The notes below the pieces were generated by a model. That model did no database searches. It was not told the origin of the DNA and saw only the letters and a list, made by a program, of their open reading frames with translations. The position numbers and the translations under genes are program-made. Of a stretch of DNA of 64,000 bases, positions 1 to 8,488 are shown piece after piece. This DNA comes from Corynebacterium endometrii. GTDB lineage: Bacteria > Actinomycetota > Actinomycetes > Mycobacteriales > Mycobacteriaceae. The stretch spans positions 2,413,062-2,477,061 of the forward strand of contig NZ_CP039247.1 in the NCBI RefSeq assembly GCF_004795735.1, in the 5' to 3' direction. Numbering within the stretch: position 1 is the stretch's first letter; every line of letters starts with the position of its first letter.

Positions 1-284
1 TCATCCTCATAGGTGATGCCAAGATCCGCGCGGACCTTCTGGCGGGCTACGTCTTTGGCGTTGATGCAGACCAGGATTTCCACGTCATCTTTGATGCGCT
101 CCAGCATGGCGATCTTGTTATCCGGGGTAAAGCCGGGCAGGACGCGGGACGCATGCATGTCATCGAAGAGTTTGCCGCCCATTTCCAGGTAGAGCTTGCC
201 GCCGATTTTTTCGCGCCGCTCGTGGATGTGCGCGGACTGCATCTCGATGTACTTTTCGCGGTCAAAACCGATCTTCTGCGTCAT
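1..284 (-). CDS. DUF1846 (UPF0371) family protein, 5' part only
   Basis: The gene runs off the left edge, so only the first 94 codons are visible. The start is the ATG at 284. The translated N-terminus contains [20 protein letters not shown], then a [15 protein letters not shown] segment and [11 protein letters not shown], which match my memory of the DUF1846 family closely. Members are about 500 aa long and have no firmly established function. A TAAAAT hexamer lies 8 nt upstream of the ATG, so the mRNA may be leaderless or nearly so. The gene is divergent from nei2 with about 54 bp between the starts. The family call is from sequence recall, not a search. Confidence 0.8.
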   Translation of the reverse strand, partial: MTQKIGFDREKYIEMQSAHIHERREKIGGKLYLEMGGKLFDDMHASRVLPGFTPDNKIAMLERIKDDVEILVCINAKDVARQKVRADLGITYED

Positions 285-325
285 GGCCCTAAATTTTAGT
301 GCCGCGCCCGAACTCGGCCAAACAC

Positions 326-331
326 TATATT
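326..331 (+). promoter_or_regulatory. -10 element of nei2, leaderless type
   Basis: TATATT is followed by exactly 7 nt and then the ATG at 339. This places the expected transcription start on the A of the start codon. Confidence 0.55.
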
Positions 332-338
332 GGTAGGC

Positions 339-1163
339 ATGCCTGAAGGACATGTGATTCACCGCCTAGCCCGCACCCTGAACCGGGATTTCCGCCCCGA
401 ACCGGTTGCGGTCAGCAGCCCCCAGGGGCGATTTGCTGCCGAGGCCGCCCTGCTCGACGGGCACCGCCTCAACCATGCCGAGGCGCGGGGCAAGCACCTG
501 TTTATCCACTTCGATAACCCGGAACCGGAGCACATTGTCTATGTCCATTTGGGCCTGATTGGCTCCTTCCGCTTCGAGGAGGAAGATTCCCTGTGGGGCC
601 AAATCCGGCTGCGCTTTGAGGCGCAGGGGGATGCGGACTTGCCCACGGCGAACCTCCGCGGGCCGCAGTTTTGCCGGCTGATTACCGAGGAGGAGTATGA
701 GGCCATGCTGGGGCGGGTGGGCGAAGATCCCATCCGCGAAGACGCCAACCCGGACGCGTTGTGGGCCAGGGTCCACGCGTCCCGCCGCTCCATTGGTTCC
801 TTGATGATGGACCAGAAACTCTATGCGGGGGTGGGCAATATCTACCGCGCGGAAACCCTGTTTCGCCAGCATGTGTCCCCGTTCCTGCCCGGCAATAAGC
901 TAGACCGCACGGAGTTCGATGCGCTGTGGCAGGACCTGGTTACGCTGATGCGGTACGGCGTCGAGGCCGGGCGCATCGATACCGTGGCCGATGCCCACAC
1001 GCCTGAGGCCATGGGCCGGGAACCGCGCAAGGACGACCACGGCGGTGAGGTCTACGTCTACCGCCGCGCGGGGCAGCCGTGCTACGTCTGCGGCCAGCCC
1101 ATTGCGCTTAAGGTTATGGAGGGGCGCAACCTGTTTTGGTGTCCGGGCTGCCAGCCGGACTAG
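339..1163 (+). CDS. nei2: Fpg/Nei family DNA glycosylase (endonuclease VIII-like)
   Basis: Base-excision repair glycosylase/AP lyase of 274 aa, acting on oxidised bases. The catalytic N-terminus is MPEGH, with Pro2 as nucleophile and Glu3, which fixes the start at the ATG at 339; an in-frame TTG at 330 would bury the proline. Lys52 in the ARGKHLF segment is the conserved loop lysine. A helix-two-turn-helix region is visible around [17 protein letters not shown]. The C-terminus carries a four-cysteine zinc finger (C248, C251, C268, C271). MPEGH rather than MPELP places it with the Nei2-like branch common in actinobacteria. It is divergent from the DUF1846 gene and is followed 47 nt later by nnr. 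Confidence 0.9.
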   Translation: MPEGHVIHRLARTLNRDFRPEPVAVSSPQGRFAAEAALLDGHRLNHAEARGKHLFIHFDNPEPEHIVYVHLGLIGSFRFEEEDSLWGQIRLRFEAQGDADLPTANLRGPQFCRLITEEEYEAMLGRVGEDPIREDANPDALWARVHASRRSIGSLMMDQKLYAGVGNIYRAETLFRQHVSPFLPGNKLDRTEFDALWQDLVTLMRYGVEAGRIDTVADAHTPEAMGREPRKDDHGGEVYVYRRAGQPCYVCGQPIALKVMEGRNLFWCPGCQPD

Positions 1164-1197
1164 AAGCTTTCCGGTTTTACATTGGACCAAACAGGTC

Positions 1198-1203
1198 TAG
1201 GCT
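1198..1203 (+). promoter_or_regulatory. -10 element of nnr, leaderless type
   Basis: TAGGCT lies exactly 7 nt before the ATG at 1211. It supports that start over the longer reading frame that opens at 1136 inside nei2. Confidence 0.5.
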
Positions 1204-1210
1204 ACTTCGC

Positions 1211-2890
1211 ATGCGTGAAGTCTTTTCCGTTTCCGATGTCCGCGCCGCAGAGGCTGCGCTCATGGAATACCAGCGCCACCCCGATGAGTTGATGCAGCTG
1301 GCCGCCCGTGGTGTTGCCGCGGCTGCCGACGTGATGATCAAGGACATCGAGGCCCCACGCGTCCTGGTCCTGGTGGGCCCGGGCGGCAATGGCGGCGACG
1401 GCCTCTACGGCACCGCATTCCTCATCGATAAACTCCTCACCGCCAGCGCCGATGCGCTACTGGTGGGCACCTCCTGCCACGAGCGGGCCAAGGAGGAGTT
1501 CAAGGCCTCCGGCGGTGAGGTCATCAACGCCCAGACCGCGATGGAACGCATCCCGGATTATGACCTGGTCATCGACGCGGTGGCCGGCCTGGCCTCCGAG
1601 AGGCACCTCTCTGAGCCCGCACGCGGCCTGTTCAGGGCCGCGCGCCACGCCAAGATTCCCGTGCTTTCCATCGACGTCCCCACCGGCATCAATGCCGATA
1701 ACGGGCACCACTCTTTAAACCCCGATGATTTTGTCACCGCGGACGTTACCATCACCTTTGGTTGGCTGCGCCCCGCGCACGCCTTCGCGCCGGAGTGCGG
1801 GCAGGTAGTCCTCTGCGACCTGCAGCTGCCCAAGTCCCCGGAGTCCTTCGCCGAGTGCCTCGACCGCCTCGGCGAGCCGGTGGCCTATGCCTCCTATGAG
1901 CCATCCCTCAAGCCATCCCCGCGCATCTCCGCTACGTCCACGTACACGTGGCCAAAGCCGCTTGTCTACGGCAATCCAAAATCCGTGTGCCGCGGCGAGG
2001 CCTCCATCGGCAAGGTAACCGCGCCGCAACCCATTGGCTGCACCGGGCCGATTGCGGACCCCACGCCGGGCTACTATGACCACAAGTACTCACTGGGCGT
2101 GGTGGCCGTGTGCGCCGGCTCCGAGACGTATCCCGGCGCGGGTGTGCTGGCCGCGGCCGGCGCTTTGGGCACTTCGGGCTCCATGGTTCGCGTCATTGGC
2201 GCACCCGACGTGGTCCGCACCCACCCCGAGGTGGTCCTCCACCCCGACGTGGCATCGGCGGGCCGTGCCCAGTGTTGGGTTGTGGGTCCCGGCCGCGGCA
2301 AGGACCGCAAGGCCCGCGCCGAGGTCGCCGCGGTCTTAGCCCTGGGAATCCCCACCATTTTGGACGCCGACGCGCTTACTATCCTGGCTGAGGATGAGCT
2401 GCTGCGCGACGCGGTGCGCGCGCATCCGCTGGTTATCCTGACCCCTCACGCGGGCGAGTTTGAGCGCCTCTACCTCGCCGAGGTTGGCGAAGAGATGACC
2501 CCTAACCGGGGCGAGAATGTGCAGCGCCTGGCCAAGTCCTTGAACGCGGTGGTTCTGCAAAAGGGCCGGATTAATGTGATTTCCTTCCGCGGTGCGCCCT
2601 GCCACACGGTCAACTGTGGCAATTCTTACGCAGCCACCCCCGGTTCGGGCGACGTGCTTTCCGGGGTGCTGGGCAAGACCATTGCCCGCCTGAACTCCCC
2701 GATGAGCCACGTTGAGGATCCCGCTAACTGCGCGGAGGTGGTTACTGAGCTCCTCCACGGCGTGGCCATCCACGCCCACGCGGCGTCCGTAGCGGCCGAA
2801 ACGCCAGACGGCTACGCCCCCACCACCGCGTCCCGGATCGCCTCGGCCCTGCCGCAGGCGGTGGCCCGCCTGCTTTCGATGGAGCGTTGA
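1211..2890 (+). CDS. nnr: Bifunctional NAD(P)H-hydrate repair enzyme (epimerase/dehydratase)
   Basis: Metabolite-repair enzyme of 559 aa. The N-terminal YjeF_N domain (about residues 1-230) epimerises damaged NAD(P)HX, with a Rossmann-like VLVLVGPGGNGGDGLYG segment. The C-terminal ribokinase-like domain (about 290-555) is the ADP-dependent (S)-NAD(P)H-hydrate dehydratase, with the TPGSGDVLSG motif and a preceding NCGNSYAA. Two-domain fusion is the common bacterial form. The start MREVFSVSDVRAAE at 1211 fits both the domain boundary and the -10 element 7 nt upstream. The frame continues upstream to 1136 but that extension overlaps nei2 and has no family similarity. The gene converges with the YwaF-type gene downstream. 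Confidence 0.9.
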   Translation: MREVFSVSDVRAAEAALMEYQRHPDELMQLAARGVAAAADVMIKDIEAPRVLVLVGPGGNGGDGLYGTAFLIDKLLTASADALLVGTSCHERAKEEFKASGGEVINAQTAMERIPDYDLVIDAVAGLASERHLSEPARGLFRAARHAKIPVLSIDVPTGINADNGHHSLNPDDFVTADVTITFGWLRPAHAFAPECGQVVLCDLQLPKSPESFAECLDRLGEPVAYASYEPSLKPSPRISATSTYTWPKPLVYGNPKSVCRGEASIGKVTAPQPIGCTGPIADPTPGYYDHKYSLGVVAVCAGSETYPGAGVLAAAGALGTSGSMVRVIGAPDVVRTHPEVVLHPDVASAGRAQCWVVGPGRGKDRKARAEVAAVLALGIPTILDADALTILAEDELLRDAVRAHPLVILTPHAGEFERLYLAEVGEEMTPNRGENVQRLAKSLNAVVLQKGRINVISFRGAPCHTVNCGNSYAATPGSGDVLSGVLGKTIARLNSPMSHVEDPANCAEVVTELLHGVAIHAHAASVAAETPDGYAPTTASRIASALPQAVARLLSMER

Positions 2891-2904
2891 GCCCCAGCCC
2901 GGGA

Positions 2905-3636
2905 TTAGTCCCTATTAAAGGGCAGCGTCATCAGGGCGAAGACGCCCAAGGCGCCAACCGCTTCACACGCGATGTACCAGGGCCACGGCGGCAGAATGTC
3001 AATGATTGACCTGCCGGCCGGGGCGTGGCTTAGAAAGCCGTAATTGCCCTTGGTGAAATGGTTAACCGTCATCGCGAATGGGACGTAACCGGCTGCCATG
3101 GCGCTAGCCCGCCTAAACCCCTTCCAGGTTGGCCTGTACCCCGCCGCCAGCTGACCCAGCGGCACGGCCAGGGCCACGATATGGAAGCACCAGTAGGTGG
3201 CAAAGCGCAGCCAACGCGGCTCCACGAAGTAGCTCAAATCAGGGGTTAACATGGCCTGCGGATTAAACACGATGCCCCAGTAGTAGCTGGCCGCCAACGC
3301 GGTCTCATTGCCGGTAACCAAGCCGAAGGCCATGATGGGGCGCAGCACGTCACACAGGTGCAGCGGCAGGGATTCCCGCGCGTCAAAGAATTTGGGCTGC
3401 AGGCAGTACACGGCCCAGGCGGCACCGGTAACCCCAAGGACCCAGCCCACCATCTGCCGCAGCCACCGCCCGCGCGGGGTACCGGCTACGCGCCGAGCGG
3501 CCAGCACGTACATACCGCAGGCGGTCACGGCCACCCCACCCATGGTCAGGTGCTGGGCGCCAAACTGCGGCATGCGGTCATACGAGGTGGGCTGTGGGCG
3601 CGGGCCACGCTTCAACAGCCGGACGGTCCTTCTCAT
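2905..3636 (-). CDS. TIGR02206/YwaF-family integral membrane protein
   Basis: Protein of 243 aa with about six or seven hydrophobic segments. The LPLHLCDVLRPIMAFGLVTGN stretch and the later YWCFHIVALAVPLG and GNYGFLSH elements are what I recall of the YwaF/TIGR02206 membrane family. No biochemical function is established for the family. The gene converges with nnr (14 bp between the stops) and lies upstream of nothing on its own strand; hrtA ends 64 nt beyond its start, transcribed in the same direction, so it could be read through from hrtBA. Confidence 0.75.
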   Translation of the reverse strand: MRRTVRLLKRGPRPQPTSYDRMPQFGAQHLTMGGVAVTACGMYVLAARRVAGTPRGRWLRQMVGWVLGVTGAAWAVYCLQPKFFDARESLPLHLCDVLRPIMAFGLVTGNETALAASYYWGIVFNPQAMLTPDLSYFVEPRWLRFATYWCFHIVALAVPLGQLAAGYRPTWKGFRRASAMAAGYVPFAMTVNHFTKGNYGFLSHAPAGRSIIDILPPWPWYIACEAVGALGVFALMTLPFNRD

Positions 3637-3700
3637 GTTTCATAAAAATTAATAACTCCCTCAGCAAATGGCAAAAACATAGCGCCCATTTATTTAAACC

Positions 3701-4396
3701 TTAGGCGGCTTGGGTGACGCGCCCGTCCTCCACAACCACAGCCTCATCCGCGTAGTCCAGCAGTGAGCGGTCATGGGTAACTAGGACCGTTGCCACATTC
3801 AGTTCCTTTGTTAGCCGGTTAATCAGCTGCATCACCTCATGGCTCAGCGCGGAATCCAGCGCCGATGTGGGCTCATCCGCCAGCAGCAACCTGGGCTCGC
3901 CCATCAACGCGCGGGCGATTCCCACCCGTTGGCGCTGCCCGCCGGAAAGCTGCCGGATAGGCCGCTCCCCCAGCCCGCCAAGGCCAACGTAGCCCAGTAG
4001 CTCCTCCGCCCGCTCACCCCGCGGCTTGACCCCACGCAGGTGATCCGCGATGAGGAGTTGTTCTTTCACCCTGAGCGCGCTGAGCAGGTTGGCCTGCTGA
4101 AACACCACGCCTATGCGCTCGCGCCGGATCCTCGCACGAGCGGCCTCATTCGCGTCATCCAGGTGCTCACCGTCAATCACCACGCTTCCGCGCGTCGGGG
4201 AGATCAACCCGCCGGCAACGGATAAGAGAGTGGATTTTCCGGACCCGGACTCCCCGGTGACCGCGGTCAACATTCCCGCCTGCGCTGCGAAGTCAATTCC
4301 ATCCAAGGCGAGGAGGGTCCCATCACCATCCGCATACTCAACGGTCACATCCTTCAGGCTCAGCACGTTGTGTGATTCATTTGACTGCGATGACAT
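3701..4396 (-). CDS. hrtA: Heme-export ABC transporter ATPase
   Basis: ATP-binding subunit of 231 aa in the MacB/LolD class. Walker A is GESGSGKST (residues 48-56), the signature is LSGGQRQRVGIARAL, Walker B is LLLADEPTSALD and the switch His lies in LVTHD. The ATG follows the TAA of the permease gene directly, with no gap, so the two are translationally coupled. The pair faces a two-component system of the ChrSA type, the arrangement known for heme exporter HrtBA in C. diphtheriae and C. glutamicum. The heme substrate is inferred from that context; the ATPase alone would only say MacB-like export. Confidence 0.85.
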   Translation of the reverse strand: MSSQSNESHNVLSLKDVTVEYADGDGTLLALDGIDFAAQAGMLTAVTGESGSGKSTLLSVAGGLISPTRGSVVIDGEHLDDANEAARARIRRERIGVVFQQANLLSALRVKEQLLIADHLRGVKPRGERAEELLGYVGLGGLGERPIRQLSGGQRQRVGIARALMGEPRLLLADEPTSALDSALSHEVMQLINRLTKELNVATVLVTHDRSLLDYADEAVVVEDGRVTQAA

Positions 4397-5416
4397 TTAC
4401 GCGATACCTCCCATTGCCAAAAGCGGATTTGTTGCCGCAACCTTCCGAGTGGCCAAGAGGGCGCCACCCATGCCCAGAATGAAAATGCCTACGGCCGGGG
4501 CCACGACGCTGGCCCAGTCCAGCTCGAACGGAAGCGCGCCCGAGGCCAGGGCGCCTAGCCCTAGGCCCACCAGCATCCCGCCCACGGCGCCCACGCCTAG
4601 CACTATCGCGGCCTGGGCTAGCGAGTCGCGCAGGAGGTACTTTCCGGACGCCCCGAGGGCTTTGAGCACAGCCAACTCCCTGGTCCGCTGGATGGTCCAC
4701 ACAGCCAAAAATGCCACGGTGACCAGCGCGGAAATGGCGTACAGGAATCCCTGAATGGCCTGGAGCGAGCCCCTTTCCGAGGAATAGGACGCGAGCCCCT
4801 CGAAAGAGCCTGGCAGATCCGTGACGGTATAGCCCGCCGCCTCAGAAAGCTCCTCATTCGAGATCAATACCGTTCCATTCGTGCCCTCCGGCGCGTGCGC
4901 AACGGCCCGCCAGGCCTGTGTGGAGACCCAGACCACCGGCGAATGCGAGTATTCCAACCCCGGGACCACGCCCGCCACGGTCAGCCGGTTTCCGCCCAGG
5001 TTTATCTCTGCCCCCGGGGCAAGCCCCAGATCCCGCGCGGTTTCCTCCGGAACCAACACCCCTTCTCCCGGAATCCCGCCCACCGGGGAGGCCGTGCCCG
5101 CCGGCAAGCCGAATACGGCGACGCCGGCGGCCGCCTGGCTGGATTCAGCCCGCGTTTGGCTCACCCCCAGCGGGACCGCTCCCGGAAATGCCCGGCGGTC
5201 ATCTGCGTCCATGGCGGATTCTGTGAAGGACGCATCTTCACCCTTGAAAACAACGCTGTGCGGGCCTAGCGCCTCAAGGGCTGAAGTGTTTTGCTTGCCC
5301 AGCCCATTGGTCAGCCCGGTCAGCATGATGAGCAGCACGGTTATGAGTCCCAGGACTCCCACCATGAGCGCAAACCTGCCGCGCGCATGGTTTATTTCTC
5401 TGATAGCTAAAAACAT
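4397..5416 (-). CDS. hrtB: Heme-export ABC transporter permease, FtsX-like
   Basis: Membrane subunit of 339 aa with the FtsX/MacB layout: one N-terminal transmembrane helix (about residues 12-35), a large extracytoplasmic domain (about 40-215), then three C-terminal helices. I start it at the ATG at 5416 (MFLAIREINHARG, a typical HrtB/FtsX beginning); the frame extends 21 codons further upstream but would run through the operator region. It is the first gene of hrtBA and faces chrS across 112 bp holding a large inverted repeat. The likely role is export of toxic heme from the membrane, driven by HrtA. Confidence 0.83.
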   Translation of the reverse strand: MFLAIREINHARGRFALMVGVLGLITVLLIMLTGLTNGLGKQNTSALEALGPHSVVFKGEDASFTESAMDADDRRAFPGAVPLGVSQTRAESSQAAAGVAVFGLPAGTASPVGGIPGEGVLVPEETARDLGLAPGAEINLGGNRLTVAGVVPGLEYSHSPVVWVSTQAWRAVAHAPEGTNGTVLISNEELSEAAGYTVTDLPGSFEGLASYSSERGSLQAIQGFLYAISALVTVAFLAVWTIQRTRELAVLKALGASGKYLLRDSLAQAAIVLGVGAVGGMLVGLGLGALASGALPFELDWASVVAPAVGIFILGMGGALLATRKVAATNPLLAMGGIA

Positions 5417-5473
5417 GCCCTTAATAGTCCCCCGGCAACGCGCGCAAGTAATCGCCTGCCTAGGCCATTTGCG

Positions 5474-5493
5474 AATCAACCACCTGGTTGATT
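5474..5493. promoter_or_regulatory. Inverted repeat between hrtB and chrS, candidate ChrA operator
   Basis: AATCAACCACCTGGTTGATT is a perfect 9 bp inverted repeat with a 2 nt centre. It lies 57 bp from the hrtB ATG and 35 bp from the chrS ATG. A LuxR-type response regulator dimer such as ChrA would bind a site of this size. The assignment to ChrA is inferred from position. Confidence 0.6.
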
Positions 5494-5528
5494 ACCCAGC
5501 TGCGATTGGTTTACTACCCTTGGAAGCC

Positions 5529-6704
5529 ATGAACACCATCCTCGGAGCCCTTCAGGTGGGTCTGCATGTCATGGTGGCGGTCCTGCTGTTCTTCGGGCTC
5601 ATACGCACCGGAGTTTCCCAGGATTTATCCCTTCCGGTCCTTGTCCTGGCCTGCTCCTTTGGCGCGGCCTACCTTGCGGGAACGGTACTTGAACGCCGGC
5701 GTGCCAGGACCAACGCTCCCCTGCCCACTGAACACAAGATCCTGTGGTTATGCACCGTAACGGCTGTGTGGGTTGCCTTGATGTGGCTTTCCCCCGATTT
5801 CATGTGGCTGGAATTCCCACTGGTGTTCCTCTTCCTCGCCCTCCTGCCCACGGTACCGGCGGTTCTTGCGGTCATCGCTCTATGGGCGGTTGCCGCCTTT
5901 CTCCCCCTCTCCCTCTACCCCGATCTGTGGACCATTGCCGCGGCCATTGGACCGGCGATTGGCACGGCATTTGCCGTAGCCATCTATTACGCCTACGTAG
6001 CCCTTCATGCGGAGGCCAATCGCTACCGCCGGGTCGCCCAGCAATTACGCGCCACGCGGGAGGAACTCATAGCCAGCGAGCGCCTCGCGGGCCGCTTGGA
6101 GGAGCGCGAACGCCTATCCCGGGAGATTCATGACACCGTGGCCCAGGGATTATCCTCCATCGTCCTGATGTCCAGAGCCATCAGGCGTCAGGATGGTGGT
6201 AACCCCCAGCTCAGCATGATTGAGGACGTTGCCTCCGCCAATCTGGAGGAGGCCCGCCGCTTCGTTAAGGATTTGGCTTCCCCGGATTCCGCCTTGCCGC
6301 TCGCCCTTGCCTTGGAGCGGATGGTTACCCGGGCCCAATCCCACGAGCAAGCGCTAGGTTCAGGCCTGGAATTGACGTTGGTGGTGGAAGGTGAGCACGC
6401 ACGGTCCATCCCTAGCCCCATCGTCAATGCGTGCATCAGGGCTGCGCAGGAGGGAATCAGTAACGTCTCTAAGCACGCCAAGGCCACCCACGCAGTCCTT
6501 AGCCTCAGCTTCTTCAATAACGCAATCACCTTAGACATCGCAGATGACGGGGTGGGAACCGCGGCGGCCAAAGGCTATGGCCTGAGCGGCCTTCACCAGC
6601 GCATCGAGGACGTAGGGGGCAGCGTTGACCTGGAATCCCACGAGGGAGAAGGCACCGTTTTGGCCATCCGTATCCCGCTAGAGCCAAGGAAGGGGCTTAA
6701 GTAA
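5529..6704 (+). CDS. chrS: Heme-responsive sensor histidine kinase
   Basis: Sensor kinase of 391 aa. Residues about 5-165 hold six hydrophobic segments with very short loops, so sensing is probably within the membrane, as described for ChrS/HrrS proteins. The HisKA_3 dimerisation domain has the motif SREIHDTVAQGLSS with phospho-acceptor His201. The HATPase domain follows, with NVSKHAK, DIADDGVGTAA and GLSGLHQRIEDVGG. The ATG at 5529 is chosen because the hydrophobic region starts there and the frame upstream overlaps hrtB. Its stop and the chrA start overlap as TAATG. Heme as the signal is inferred from the divergent hrtBA genes. Confidence 0.85.
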   Translation: MNTILGALQVGLHVMVAVLLFFGLIRTGVSQDLSLPVLVLACSFGAAYLAGTVLERRRARTNAPLPTEHKILWLCTVTAVWVALMWLSPDFMWLEFPLVFLFLALLPTVPAVLAVIALWAVAAFLPLSLYPDLWTIAAAIGPAIGTAFAVAIYYAYVALHAEANRYRRVAQQLRATREELIASERLAGRLEERERLSREIHDTVAQGLSSIVLMSRAIRRQDGGNPQLSMIEDVASANLEEARRFVKDLASPDSALPLALALERMVTRAQSHEQALGSGLELTLVVEGEHARSIPSPIVNACIRAAQEGISNVSKHAKATHAVLSLSFFNNAITLDIADDGVGTAAAKGYGLSGLHQRIEDVGGSVDLESHEGEGTVLAIRIPLEPRKGLK

Positions 6705-7312
6705 TGGTCAATGTCATGCTCATTGACGATCATCCGGTGGTGCGCGCCGGCCTTCGCGCCATTCTCAACAGCTTCGATGACATTGACGTCATTGCGGAAG
6801 GCGCAACCGGTGCCGCGGTTGATGAGCTGCCACCGGGCGTCGATGTCATAGTGTGCGATATCCAGATGCCTGACGTTGACGGCATCGCCGCCACTGGGCG
6901 GGTAGTAGCCGCCGGCGGTCCCCCTGTGCTCATATTGACCACCTATGACACCGCTTCAGACATTGTGTCCGCGATTGAAGCCGGCGCCATGGGATATCTC
7001 CTGAAAGACGCGCCAGAGGAAGAGCTGCGCAGGGCCGTGCTAAACACCGCCGCGGGAAGGCGGACCCTGTCCCCTGACGTTGCGGCGCTGCTTGCGGAGC
7101 ATATCAGCAACCCGATGCCCCAGCTGTCCCAGCGTGAGATTGAAATCCTGCGTGCGCTAGCTACCGGCGCAACCAATAAGGAGCTGGCCAAGCGCCTGTT
7201 TATCTCCGCGGCCACGGTCAAGACCCATCTCATTCACATTTATCAGAAGCTGGGCGTGGAGACGCGTACGGCCGCGGTCACCGCGGCCCGTGAGCGCAAA
7301 CTGATTCCGTAG
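6704..7312 (+). CDS. chrA: Response regulator of the NarL/LuxR type
   Basis: Regulator of 202 aa. The receiver domain (about 1-120) begins MVNVMLIDDHPVVRAGL and has the phospho-acceptor Asp52 in VIVCDIQMP. The C-terminal LuxR HTH (about 138-198) reads LSQREIEILRALATGATNKE followed by SAATVKTHLIHIYQKLGV. It overlaps chrS by one base, so the two form an operon. By context it should activate hrtBA when phosphorylated, through the inverted repeat in the divergent promoter. Its TAG stop codon also forms part of the -10 element of the next gene. Confidence 0.86.
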   Translation: MVNVMLIDDHPVVRAGLRAILNSFDDIDVIAEGATGAAVDELPPGVDVIVCDIQMPDVDGIAATGRVVAAGGPPVLILTTYDTASDIVSAIEAGAMGYLLKDAPEEELRRAVLNTAAGRRTLSPDVAALLAEHISNPMPQLSQREIEILRALATGATNKELAKRLFISAATVKTHLIHIYQKLGVETRTAAVTAARERKLIP

Positions 7313-7315
7313 ACT
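7310..7315 (+). promoter_or_regulatory. -10 element of the flavoprotein gene, overlapping the chrA stop
   Basis: TAGACT begins with the chrA stop codon and ends 7 nt before the ATG at 7323, so the downstream gene probably has its own leaderless transcript in addition to read-through. Confidence 0.5.
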
Positions 7316-7322
7316 TGATGGC

Positions 7323-8405
7323 ATGAGCACCGGCACTACAACCGCGGTAGATTGCGTCATCATTGGCGGCGGGCAATCCGCGCTGGCTTGCGGCTATTAC
7401 CTTCACCGCCACAACCGGCGGGCCAAAAGCCCCATCAGCTTCGTCATTGTGGATGCCAATGACCGCCCCGGCGGATCGTGGCAGCACACGTGGCCGAGCC
7501 TGACGCTGTTTAGCCCGTCTAACGCATCCAACCTGCCCGGTTGGCCAATGCCCCACTATGACGGTTTCCCGCCGGCAAGCCACGTGGTGGACTACCTCAG
7601 CGAATACGAAAGACGCTACGAGCTTCCCGTCCAACGTCCCGTGAGGGTTACTAACGTTGCCCATGACGGGACGCTTTTTACCATCAGTGGCGACACTCCC
7701 GCAGGTCAGGCCGCGTGGGTTGCACCCACTGTTGTGGCGGCCACGGGTACGTGGGAATCGCCGTTTGTCCCCCACTACCCCGGCAGATTTAACGGGGAGC
7801 AATTCCACACCGTCAATTATCCGGGGCCCGAGTATTTTCACGGCAAAAAGGTGGCCGTTGTGGGTGGCGCAAACTCTGGCGCACAAATCGCAGCCGAGCT
7901 CGCCCTTGCCCCCGCCGTCTCCTCCACCACATGGTTTACGACCTCCACGCCTCGCTGGATGCCCGATGACGTGGACGGGCGCGTGCTCTTTCAGCGCAAC
8001 CGCGAACGTCTCAACGCCATGCAGCGCGGTGAGCCGGATCCTGGGTCCGAGTCCGAACTGGGCGATATTGTCATGGTCCCGCCCGTGCTCAGGGCACGTA
8101 ACGCCGGCAAGCTCGAGGCTACCCCCATGTTCGCCAGCCTCGATGAGCTCAACGAAGGTGGGGCCCATCCGGTTGATTGCCTCATTTGGGCCACCGGGTT
8201 TCGCCCCGCGCTGCGCCCCCTGCGCGCCCTACTCGAACGCAACGATTCCACTGGTGAAGTGGCGTTTAACGCCACCGTCCCCCACCTTCACCTGCTGGGC
8301 TACGGCTCGTGGACCGGTCCCGGCTCAGCCACCATCACCGGCGTCTCACCCTTCGCCAAGGGCGTTGCCGAGGCGGTAATTAACGCCGTTGGGAAGACCG
8401 GCTAA
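7323..8405 (+). CDS. Flavin-dependent monooxygenase / NAD(P)-binding oxidoreductase (ArsO/CzcO-like)
   Basis: Protein of 360 aa with two dinucleotide-binding motifs: VIIGGGQSALACGYYL near the N-terminus for FAD, and VAVVGGANSGAQIAAELA mid-protein for NAD(P)H. The pattern GGSWQHTWPSLTLFSPSNAS and the C-terminal IWATGFRP are typical of the single-component flavoprotein monooxygenases often annotated ArsO or YpdA/CzcO-like. No arsenic genes are nearby, so an arsenical substrate is not supported. It follows chrA by 10 nt, and its predicted -10 overlaps the chrA stop. Confidence 0.75.
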   Translation: MSTGTTTAVDCVIIGGGQSALACGYYLHRHNRRAKSPISFVIVDANDRPGGSWQHTWPSLTLFSPSNASNLPGWPMPHYDGFPPASHVVDYLSEYERRYELPVQRPVRVTNVAHDGTLFTISGDTPAGQAAWVAPTVVAATGTWESPFVPHYPGRFNGEQFHTVNYPGPEYFHGKKVAVVGGANSGAQIAAELALAPAVSSTTWFTTSTPRWMPDDVDGRVLFQRNRERLNAMQRGEPDPGSESELGDIVMVPPVLRARNAGKLEATPMFASLDELNEGGAHPVDCLIWATGFRPALRPLRALLERNDSTGEVAFNATVPHLHLLGYGSWTGPGSATITGVSPFAKGVAEAVINAVGKTG

Positions 8406-8488
8406 CCTCACCCCTGTTTCCCTCTAGCCTGCACAATCCATTGGACAAGCTCTTCCCCCGGCGCATTTGCGCTGTTTACGGTGGGTGC

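Noticed and set aside
4397..5479. Longer hrtB frame starting at 5479
   Set aside because: It would run the coding sequence through the operator region and adds 21 residues unlike FtsX-type N-termini.
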